A stretch of 64,000 bases of DNA from Lamprobacter modestohalophilus (GTDB lineage Bacteria; Pseudomonadota; Gammaproteobacteria; Chromatiales; Chromatiaceae), in NCBI RefSeq assembly GCF_016583905.1, contig NZ_NRRY01000014.1, forward strand, positions 1 to 64,000, given 5' to 3'. The stretch's first letter is position 1, and every line of letters starts with the position of its first letter. The notes beneath the pieces were generated by a model. That model made no database searches. It had not been told where the DNA came from and saw only the letters and a list, made by a program, of their open reading frames with translations. This document shows, one piece after another, positions 16,664 through 23,496 of this stretch. Position numbers and translations under genes: made by a program.

Positions 16664-18760
16664 TCACCAGGGCTTTCCGGAAGAGGACAGGTCCGCTCCA
16701 TCCTGACAAGCCTGATATTGATAGAGGAATTTGCGGCGCAGCAGCTCGGCTGGATCATCCGGAATGCGGCGCAGCCACTGGTCCGCGGCTTGTTGGGCCT
16801 CACGCTCCTCGGAACTCAAGGCCACGTTGGCATCCGCCGAGCGTTCCTGTTCGGTGCGGGCAGCTTCTTGATCAGGTGCGTCGCCGTTCTGAGCGGCTTG
16901 TGCACGCGCCGCTTCGTCACGGTAATCGGCCGCGGCCTGCTCGCTCCGAGCACGATCCGCTGCGGCATCCGCTTGCGGCATCGGATCCTGGCTCGAATCG
17001 CCGCCAGCTGCGGCATCCGCGGTATCGGACTCCGCCCCAGCAAGGTTGGCCTGGGTATCGGCAGCCTCATTCGGGGAGGGATTCTGGTCGGGGCCTCGTT
17101 GGCCAGCAGTCGATGAGCTATCGCTACCCGGCTGCGCAGATGCGGATTGATCGCCGGCCTGCTGATCGCCTGATTGCTGGTCGTCGGCCTGCTGGTCCCC
17201 GGCTTGCTGAGCGCCAGAGGATTGTTCTTCGCCCTGCTGGTCACCCTGCGCACCGGACGAAGAATCGCCCCGTTGTTCCGCGCTATCCTCGCCTTGTGAC
17301 TCGCCGTTCTGGCTCTGCTGACCCGACTCCGACGGCTGCGCTTCCGATTGATCTTGCGGCTGATCTTGGCGCTGATCGGATTGATTCGGCTGATCAGGCT
17401 GCTGCGACTGCGCGCGCAGTGCAGCCTGGACCTGCTCACGGTTGTAGCGCGCATCCTCGAGCGTCGGATCACGCGCAAGGGCCTCATCGTAGGCCGCAAG
17501 CGCGGCCTCTAGCTCGCCCCCAAGGGCCAACGCATTGCCGCGGTTGTAGTGGTCCACGGCCGTATCTCCGGCCTCGAAGCGCGCTGCCGCATCCTGATAA
17601 TTGCCGAGTCGATAGGCCGCACTGCCGGCACGTGCCGGTGCCTTGGCCAGTGCGCGCGCCTGCTCCAGCTCACCCGCCGCGAACGCCCGCGCCGCCTGCT
17701 GATCTTGGCGCTGCCAGAGATCTGTCCAGCCGAACGCCAACGCTGGCTCTGGCACTAGGGCCACCCCCGGCCCGAACGCAAGCAGGAGCATCATCAGCCA
17801 ACCGCGCCTGAAGGCAAGGGCCGCAATCGGCAGCAACAACACCGCGACCCAGGGGCCGAGCTCGCGCCAACGCTCGGCGAGCATGGGATCACGCTCGGCC
17901 AAGGCGCGCGGGCGGGCCTCCGGATCGATCAGCACCTGATCCAGGTCGCGATCACTGCTACTCAGGGTTGCGTAGCGTCCCGCACCAGCCGCAGCCAGCG
18001 TTTCTAGCGCCGCGCTATCCAATCGGCTCATCACCGGACCATCGGCCGTGGTGATCCCTGGCACCGGCGCGCCCTCCGCGGTGCCGACGCCAATCACCGC
18101 AAGGCTGTGTCCTGCATCGCGGACCTGCTCGGCCATCGCCAGCGTCCGCGCGCCGCCGGCATCATCGCTCAATAGGATCACCTCGCCGTTGCGCGCACCC
18201 GCCTGGCGCAGGAGGTCTAGCCCTAGCGCAATACCGCGGTCTGGGCGACTCCCCTGCACCGGCATGATCTGCGGGCTGAGCGCCTCCAGCATGGCGCGGA
18301 TGGTCTCAGCATCGTCGGTCAGAGGCGATACGGCGAAGGCGTCGTCGGCATAGACGATCAACCCAACCTGACCATCACCGCTCCGGCTCAGGATGTCAGC
18401 CACCTTAAAGCGCGCACGCTCCAGCCGCGACGGCGTCAGATCTTCGGCCAGCATTGAGCGCGACAGATCCAGAACCACCACGCGCGCCGCATCGCTGCGG
18501 AAGGCTGGCACCGGCTGTCGCTCAAAGGTCGGGTTGGCCAAGGCAACCACCGCGATCAGCCAACCCGCCGCCAACAGCAGCACCGGCAGCCGGCTAGCGC
18601 GCCCGCCAGCGCCTACTTTCAACACCGCGAGTAAGCGCGCATCGATTACGCGCTGCCAGGCCGAGGCCCCCGCATCGGCGCGCCAAGCCAGCCACAGCAG
18701 CAGCCCGAGCGGGATCAGCGCCAGTAGCCAGAACGGCTCGATGAAATGAAACTCACTCAT
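16664..18760 (-). CDS. batB: BatB-type von Willebrand factor A protein with TPR and low-complexity tail
   Basis: Membrane protein of the Bat operon, 698 residues from ATG 18760. Two membrane helices near the N-terminus (FWLLALIPLGLLLWLAW and LPVLLLAAGWLIAVVAL) precede a vWA domain with the MIDAS start VVVLDLSRSM and LLSDDAGG. A further helix pair follows at about 300-340, then tetratricopeptide-like repeats (AAYRLGNYQDAAARFEAGD, HYNRGNALALGGELEAALAAYDEAL), as in separate BatC proteins. A ~180-residue Q/D/S-rich tail contains 15-bp repeats. It is therefore a BatB-BatC fusion. GGAG eight bases before the ATG is part of a duplicated 14-bp unit. Confidence 0.92.
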   Translation of the reverse strand: MSEFHFIEPFWLLALIPLGLLLWLAWRADAGASAWQRVIDARLLAVLKVGAGGRASRLPVLLLAAGWLIAVVALANPTFERQPVPAFRSDAARVVVLDLSRSMLAEDLTPSRLERARFKVADILSRSGDGQVGLIVYADDAFAVSPLTDDAETIRAMLEALSPQIMPVQGSRPDRGIALGLDLLRQAGARNGEVILLSDDAGGARTLAMAEQVRDAGHSLAVIGVGTAEGAPVPGITTADGPVMSRLDSAALETLAAAGAGRYATLSSSDRDLDQVLIDPEARPRALAERDPMLAERWRELGPWVAVLLLPIAALAFRRGWLMMLLLAFGPGVALVPEPALAFGWTDLWQRQDQQAARAFAAGELEQARALAKAPARAGSAAYRLGNYQDAAARFEAGDTAVDHYNRGNALALGGELEAALAAYDEALARDPTLEDARYNREQVQAALRAQSQQPDQPNQSDQRQDQPQDQSEAQPSESGQQSQNGESQGEDSAEQRGDSSSGAQGDQQGEEQSSGAQQAGDQQADDQQSGDQQAGDQSASAQPGSDSSSTAGQRGPDQNPSPNEAADTQANLAGAESDTADAAAGGDSSQDPMPQADAAADRARSEQAAADYRDEAARAQAAQNGDAPDQEAARTEQERSADANVALSSEEREAQQAADQWLRRIPDDPAELLRRKFLYQYQACQDGADLSSSGKPW
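17147..17221 (-). repeat. 15-bp tandem repeat inside batB tail
   Basis: Four to five 15-bp units (from 17147, every 15 bp to 17221) encode a GDQQA-like pentapeptide series in the disordered C-terminal tail of BatB. Units have diverged by two to five bases each. Confidence 0.75.
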
Positions 18761-18761
18761 C

Positions 18762-18789
18762 TCTGAGACTCCAGTTCTGAGACTCCAGT
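18762..18789 (-). repeat. Duplicated 14-bp unit carrying the batB ribosome-binding site
   Basis: ACTGGAGTCTCAGA occurs twice on the minus strand, at 18789-18776 and 18775-18762, directly before the batB ATG (18760). The second copy supplies GGAG at the right distance from the ATG; the first copy is a spare Shine-Dalgarno core. Units contain no start codon, so this is not a micro-ORF chain. The rest of the 207-bp batA-batB gap has loose repeats of the type GCGCATTAAGGG at about 18846-18890. Confidence 0.8.
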
Positions 18790-18967
18790 CGGCGGTGTCT
18801 GGGCACTCGCCTTGCATCTCGATTCGGTTTAGGTCTGGCTGCTTTATGCGAGCCCTTAATGCGCCCTTGATGCGCCTTTAATGCGAGCCACTCTCGCGCG
18901 GCGTGGACGAACCTTGGTACGCGCCAGACTCGGCGACTCCTTGTACGCGCCAGCCACCGCAGCTCGG

Positions 18968-19996
18968 CTACCTCTGCCGCAGTCCATCCTGCACGCGCTC
19001 GACCAGGCCAACGCGACTCGCTGCCACCACCACACTCAATAGCAGCGCCAGCCCCAGCGGCCAAGCAAACAGCTCGTCGACCGGCCGAAAGGTCTGCTGA
19101 TCCGATTCGACCGGCTCCAGCTCATCGAGCGCGGCATAGATGCCCTGCAGCTCGAGCACATCGCGCGCCCGGAAATAACGCCCACCGGTCTGCTCAGCGA
19201 TCGCCGAGAGCGTGGCCTCATCAATCGGGTTGCGGCCCATGCTCAGACCGAAGGCCCCGAAACCGGCACGCGGATCGGAGCCGACACCGATGGTATAGAC
19301 ACGCACCCCAGCCGCACTGGCCAGCTCCGCCGCCTTTAATGGCGCGATGCTCCCGGCGGTGTTGGCGCCATCGGTCAAGAGCACCAGCACCCGCTCCTCG
19401 GTGGGCTGATCGCGCAGACGCTTGACCGCGAGCCCGATGGCATCGCCGATCGCGGTCTCGCGCCCGGCCAGACCCACCGCCGATTCGAACAGCAGCGTGC
19501 GTGCGGTCGAGCGATCGAAGGTCAGCGGTGTTTGCATGTAAGCCTGTTGGCCAAACAGGATGAGTCCGACACGATCACCCTCGCGGCGTTCGATGAAATC
19601 GCCGGCGACCGCCTTGACCGCCATCAGCCGATCGACCAGCTGCCCGCGGATCACCATATCCTCCTCGGTCATTGACCCGGAGATGTCGACCGCCAGCATC
19701 AGATCACGACCAGCCATCGGCAACGCTACCGGCTCGCCTAGCCATTGCGGGCGGGCTGCGGCAAGCACTAACAACAGCCACGCCAAGAGCGCCAGTAGCA
19801 GCGTCCAGCGTCGCGGAGCCGCTGCTTGATGAGTCTGGCCTTGACTCAGCAGCCGATAGAAGGGGACGCGCACGGCCGCCGGGGCTGCCGCCTCGGCCCG
19901 CGGCAACGCGAGACGCACCAACCAAGGCAAAGGCAACGCCAGTAGCAGCCAGGGCCAGGCCAGCGCCAACTCAGGCCAGGGAATCAATCCGTCCAT
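18968..19996 (-). CDS. batA: BatA-type von Willebrand factor A protein
   Basis: Membrane-anchored vWA protein of the Bat operon, 342 residues from ATG 19996, which has GGAGG four to five bases upstream. Two N-terminal helices (LALAWPWLLLALPLPWLV and TLLLALLAWLLLVLAAA) are followed by the vWA domain with MIDAS motif MLAVDISGSM, conserved threonine in QTPLTFDRST and the aspartate of VLLTDGANTAG; a C-terminal helix (ELFAWPLGLALLLSVVVAA) ends it. An in-frame ATG at 20071 would add 25 residues of DNA-repeat origin, less likely to be the start. Confidence 0.94.
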   Translation of the reverse strand: MDGLIPWPELALAWPWLLLALPLPWLVRLALPRAEAAAPAAVRVPFYRLLSQGQTHQAAAPRRWTLLLALLAWLLLVLAAARPQWLGEPVALPMAGRDLMLAVDISGSMTEEDMVIRGQLVDRLMAVKAVAGDFIERREGDRVGLILFGQQAYMQTPLTFDRSTARTLLFESAVGLAGRETAIGDAIGLAVKRLRDQPTEERVLVLLTDGANTAGSIAPLKAAELASAAGVRVYTIGVGSDPRAGFGAFGLSMGRNPIDEATLSAIAEQTGGRYFRARDVLELQGIYAALDELEPVESDQQTFRPVDELFAWPLGLALLLSVVVAASRVGLVERVQDGLRQR

Positions 19997-20097
19997 AGCG
20001 CCTCCATCGATCGGGGCTGCGTCACTCGGGGCTGCATCAATCGGAGCCCAATCCGTCGGAGCCGTATCCATTGGAGCCCCATCAATCGCGGCTTCAT
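19984..20097 (-). other. 37-codon bridging ORF over six 15-bp repeats
   Basis: Six 15-bp units (20006-20020 to 20081-20095) lie between the DUF4381 gene and batA. The DUF4381 stop TGA (20099-20097) shares one base with an ATG (20097-20095) opening a 37-codon frame through the entire array, ending TGA at 19986-19984, 13 bases inside batA (start 19996). The array is also open in the batA frame. The stop-start overlap at one end and overlap with the next start at the other match the other bridging frames in this window. Confidence 0.5.
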
Positions 20098-20711
20098 CAA
20101 CTGTTCCTCCGCAGCCAGTCGCGGACGACCGTCAGTAGTGCCTGCCGGTCGAGGCCTTGGTCGTCCCCCGGGGCTGCAGGGGCATAGGCGCCATCCGCCA
20201 ACGCCCGACCCGGACCTGTAGCAAAACGGCCATTGCCGCCGCTTCGATCGAGAAACGCCAGCCAATCCGCGCCCGTCAACGCCGCCACCTCCGTGCGCGG
20301 ATAACGACTCAGAGCGACCCGCTTAAGCAATGCCGACAACGCCGCGATCAGCGCCGGACCCTGCAGGCCAGCGCGTTGCAAGCGATCGAGCTCAGCCAAG
20401 ATACGCTGGCGCCGACGCAAGCGTCGGTACTGTCCCCAGCCCAGCCGCCCGAGCCAGAGTGCAACCCCCAACAGCAGCGTCAAGAGCAGCCACCAGCCCG
20501 GAGCCGGCGGCCAAAACCCGGGCTCAGCAGGTAGATGGATATCGCGCAGGTTGAGGCTCGAGCCGAGGTTTGCCCCGGGGTCCGCCCCTAGGTGCAAGGC
20601 AGGATTTGAGCCCGGATTCGCGGCGAGATCCCGAGCTGGATTCGCGCCAGGATGAGGATTCTCAGCCGGATGCGGCCCAAGATTCGAGCTGGCATTCGAC
20701 AGCGCAGTCAT
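20097..20711 (-). CDS. DUF4381 domain protein of the Bat operon
   Basis: A 204-residue protein. Residues 1-52 are a Pro/Asn/Gly-rich low-complexity segment derived from degenerate ~12-bp DNA repeats (about 20575-20700). Then comes LRDIHLPAEPGFWPPAPGWW, the DUF4381 signature, a membrane helix (WWLLLTLLLGVALWLGRLGW), and a cytoplasmic helical domain with ALSALLKRVALSRYPR and EVAALTGADWLAFLDR. DUF4381 genes normally sit between DUF58 and batA, as here. The start is uncertain because of the repeats; ATG 20711 overlaps the TGA of a 25-codon upstream frame (20785-20708). Confidence 0.88.
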   Translation of the reverse strand: MTALSNASSNLGPHPAENPHPGANPARDLAANPGSNPALHLGADPGANLGSSLNLRDIHLPAEPGFWPPAPGWWLLLTLLLGVALWLGRLGWGQYRRLRRRQRILAELDRLQRAGLQGPALIAALSALLKRVALSRYPRTEVAALTGADWLAFLDRSGGNGRFATGPGRALADGAYAPAAPGDDQGLDRQALLTVVRDWLRRNS

Positions 20712-20819
20712 GGTCTGATCCTGGCCTGAAGTTTGCCGATTTTGACAGGGACGGCACGCCAGGTCGGGGCAAGCGTTGGCACCAAGGATAAGGGCGCGTC
20801 TGTTAGCGAATGGAGACTG

Positions 20820-22040
20820 TCAGGGGCTGGCATAAGCGACTCCCGCCGATCCGGCCATCAACTCGTCCTTAACCGTCGGCCCACTCTGCAGACCGCTGCG
20901 CGGGCCGTCGCGGCCAGCGAGCAGCTGGCTCAGCCTCGCCGCAGGATCATCAGTGGTCAGACACTGCAGCAGACCAATGCCGTTCTCGACCGTGAGCTGT
21001 CGCACATGCTGGTGATGCTGGGCGAGCTGCCGCGCATAATGTTCGCGCTCCGCGCGCAAGCGGGTATCGATCACCGAACGCCGGCGCCCGTCGCTGATCC
21101 CGTAGCGACCCGGCGGCGGCGGCGCCAGCTCCAGCGGGTCGAGCAGCTGGATCGCATTGAGGTCACTGTGCTGCGCCAGGCGACTGAGGTGATGCTTGCT
21201 GTCGGCATCGGCACTGTAGAAATCGGACAGCAAGAACACCAAGCTGCCGGGCCGCGCCACCCGACGCAGCCGCATCAGCGCGGCGGTCAGGCCGCTATCA
21301 CTGCCACTGCGATCCCCACCTCTGCTGTCGGCCGCCTGCACACTGTCCGCCGGGCGACCCTGCCCGCTGTCGGCCGCCTGCGCACTTTCCGCCGGGCGAT
21401 TCGGACGACGGCCAGCTTGGGCAGCGAAGCGAGTGTCGGCGCCGACGCGGTCTGGGTCTTGATGGATGGTTTCTGGACCAATTGGATCGCTCGCAACGCG
21501 CGCCCCGCCAAGTCCCTTCTCCGGCGCACCAGCCTCTGCCAAGGCCCGAATCAGACGCATCTGTCCGCGACGTCCACCCGCAGGCGACAGCTCCTGATGT
21601 TGGCTCGCCTGTGCGGCATCCGTGAACAGCAGCGCACCGATCCGGTCGCCATGGCCAATCGCAGACCAGCCAATCAGGGCCGCCAGGCGTGCTGCCTGCA
21701 CCGACTTGAAGACCCCTTGCGAGGCAAAGAACATGCTCGCGCCACAGTCGACCAAGACCACGACCGGCCGCTCCCGCTCCTCATCGAAGACCTTGATGTG
21801 CGCATGACCACTACGGGCGGTGATGCGCCAATCCATGTTGCGAATATCGTCGCCCGGCTGATAGTGGCGCGACTCCCGGTAGTCCATCCCACGGCCATGA
21901 AAGCGCGAGCGATGCCCACCCGCCAAGGCCGAGCGCGCAACCTGCGTCCGCGCCGGACGCAATCGCTCGCCAGACGCACGCAAGGCGACTAGCTCGTCGG
22001 CATCGACACGGTAAGCTCGCTCGTCATCGCTTAGGCTCAT
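20820..22040 (-). CDS. DUF58 domain protein (vWA-like) of the Bat/MoxR operon
   Basis: With ATG 22040 (GAGGA seven bases upstream) the product has 406 residues. It contains the DUF58 signature RESRHYQPGDDIRNMDWRIT, then the vWA-like VVVLVDCGASMFFAS and FLLSDFYSADAD. The family partners with MoxR ATPases, possibly as a target recruited for chaperone-like maturation. A ~75-residue low-complexity insertion after KGLGGARVASD includes a 42-bp DNA repeat. A frame of 22 codons plus stop ends two bases before the start, the last link of a chain from moxR. Confidence 0.92.
   Translation of the reverse strand: MSLSDDERAYRVDADELVALRASGERLRPARTQVARSALAGGHRSRFHGRGMDYRESRHYQPGDDIRNMDWRITARSGHAHIKVFDEERERPVVVLVDCGASMFFASQGVFKSVQAARLAALIGWSAIGHGDRIGALLFTDAAQASQHQELSPAGGRRGQMRLIRALAEAGAPEKGLGGARVASDPIGPETIHQDPDRVGADTRFAAQAGRRPNRPAESAQAADSGQGRPADSVQAADSRGGDRSGSDSGLTAALMRLRRVARPGSLVFLLSDFYSADADSKHHLSRLAQHSDLNAIQLLDPLELAPPPPGRYGISDGRRRSVIDTRLRAEREHYARQLAQHHQHVRQLTVENGIGLLQCLTTDDPAARLSQLLAGRDGPRSGLQSGPTVKDELMAGSAGVAYASP
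21325..21397 (-). repeat. 42-bp direct repeat inside the DUF58 gene
   Basis: A 42-bp unit beginning CTGTCGGCCGCCTG at 21325 recurs at 21367, encoding a 14-residue duplication in the low-complexity insertion (QAADS...). The second copy is cut at about 21397. Confidence 0.8.
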
Positions 22041-22042
22041 CG

Positions 22043-22287
22043 TCAAGTCCTCAAAAACCAACCGCTGATCTCGCGCCTACGCATCGTGACCCTGAATCTC
22101 ATGCAATTCATCTTTCGGGAGGCACCAAGCCAACAGCGTTAGCCCAACTTCACCCCTTCAGCCTTCATCACTCATCCCTCACTACTCACTACTCACTACT
22201 CACTACTCACTACTCACTACTCACTACTCACTACTCACTACTCACTACTCACCACTCACCACTCACCACTCACCACTCACCACTCAT
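22043..22287 (-). other. moxR-DUF58 gap: heptamer array forming a micro-ORF relay
   Basis: Fifteen 7-bp units occupy 22181-22285: ten ACTACTC, then five ACCACTC. On the minus strand they read GTGAGTG and GTGAGTA. The moxR stop (22289-22287) shares a base with ATG 22287-22285, which opens ATG AGT GGT GAG TGG TGA. Its stop overlaps GTGA two heptamers on, and so on. In the GTGAGTA part the stop is TAG, sharing one base with the next GTG. The chain leaves the array through ATGA, and a frame from ATG 22111 of 22 codons stops at 22045-22043, two bases before the DUF58 start. Confidence 0.65.
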
Positions 22288-23288
22288 CAAACCATCGGTA
22301 CCCGACGGATCAGCTGCGCGACCAGCGCATCCGGCGTCAGCCCCTCGGTCTCAGCGGCATAGCTGAGCAAAATACGATGCCTTAACACATCGTAAGCAAC
22401 CGCATGGCAATCATCGGGCGTCACGTAATCGCCACCGCGCAGCCAGGCACGCGCGCGGGCGCAGCGGTCTAACGCAATGGTCGCGCGCGGGCTAGCGCCA
22501 TAGTCGACCATGCGCGCCAGGCTGCGGTCATAAGGCACCGGATCGCGGGTCGCCAGCACCAGCTGCACCAGGTATTCCTCGAGATTGTCCGCCATGTGCA
22601 GTGCCATCACCTCAGCACGCGCCGCAAAGACCTGCTCGCGGCTGATGACCGGCGCCTTATTGGACCGCTGGCGCAACTGCCCGCGTGCCTCGGCTCGGGC
22701 GATCTCAAGGATGCTGCGCTCGGTCTTCGGGTCTGGATAGCCGACGCGAACATGCATCAGGAACCGATCCAGCTGCGCCTCTGGCAGCGGATAAGTCCCT
22801 TCCTGTTCGATCGGGTTCTGCGTCGCCATCACCAAGAATGGCTGCGGCAACGGATAGGTTTGGCCGCCAACCGTGATCTGACGCTCACCCATGGCCTCGA
22901 GCAGCGCCGACTGCACCTTGGCCGGTGCACGGTTGACCTCATCGGCGAGCACCAGATTATGGAATAGCGGTCCGCGCTGGAACTGGAACGCGCCGGTCTC
23001 AGGCCGGTAGACATCAGTGCCGGTCAGATCGCCAGGCAGCAGGTCCGGAGTAAACTGAACACGCTGGAAATCGCCCTCGATGCGCAGCGCCAGCTCCTTG
23101 ATCGCGGTGGTCTTGGCCAGGCCCGGCGCACCTTCCACCAACAGATGGCCATCGGCCAGCAGTGCAATCAGCAGCCGCTCGATCAGCGCATCCTGACCGA
23201 CGATGCGCTCACGCAGATCGGCACGCGCTTGCGCAAACGCCTGCTGTGCCGGGCTACCAGCCGCGGATGCCTCATCGCTCATCGCCAT
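22287..23288 (-). CDS. MoxR-family AAA+ ATPase
   Basis: Cytoplasmic AAA+ ATPase of 333 residues from ATG 23288, which has AGGAG about nine bases upstream. Walker A is GAPGLAKT, Walker B VLADEVNRAPAKVQSALLEAM; also visible are the sensor motif VMATQNPIEQEGTYPLPEAQLDRF and the C-terminal lid DYGASPRATIALDRCARA. MoxR proteins act with vWA proteins as maturation chaperones. It is the first gene of moxR-DUF58-DUF4381-batA-batB-batD. The 3' end passes directly into the heptamer array. Confidence 0.95.
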   Translation of the reverse strand: MAMSDEASAAGSPAQQAFAQARADLRERIVGQDALIERLLIALLADGHLLVEGAPGLAKTTAIKELALRIEGDFQRVQFTPDLLPGDLTGTDVYRPETGAFQFQRGPLFHNLVLADEVNRAPAKVQSALLEAMGERQITVGGQTYPLPQPFLVMATQNPIEQEGTYPLPEAQLDRFLMHVRVGYPDPKTERSILEIARAEARGQLRQRSNKAPVISREQVFAARAEVMALHMADNLEEYLVQLVLATRDPVPYDRSLARMVDYGASPRATIALDRCARARAWLRGGDYVTPDDCHAVAYDVLRHRILLSYAAETEGLTPDALVAQLIRRVPMV

Positions 23289-23496
23289 CGCCTGTTCTCC
23301 TGTTGCACAATCGGGTTGAGACCTATGGTCACGCAAGGATACGGGTTCGACCCTTACCGGCAATGTAACTGGAAATTACAAACCGTTAAGGAAGCATTGA
23401 AGACGCAGTTGCGCACCTGGCAAGGTCATCGGCGCTCCGGAAGACGGTGATACCATCAGCTTGCCCGAACGCATTAGAGCTTGAGCTTGTTGGAGC

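Noticed and set aside
16615-16666. CACCAT repeats resembling a vector His-tag
   Set aside because: Flanking DNA is genomic, copies decay gradually at one side, and a related decayed array occurs at 42799-42846; this is a natural hexamer repeat.
16612-17811. 399-codon plus-strand frame opposite batB
   Set aside because: Arg/Pro/His-rich antisense artefact of the BatB tail; begins in the hexamer array.
18753-19064. Bridging frame between batA and batB
   Set aside because: The frame begins inside batA out of register and lacks a start codon at the batA stop, so it does not fit the relay pattern.
20733-21992. 419-codon plus-strand frame opposite the DUF58 gene
   Set aside because: Arg/Gln-rich translation without domain features; it mirrors a high-GC gene with clear family motifs on the other strand.
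22181-22285. Possible CRISPR array
   Set aside because: Units are contiguous heptamers with no spacers and no cas genes nearby.
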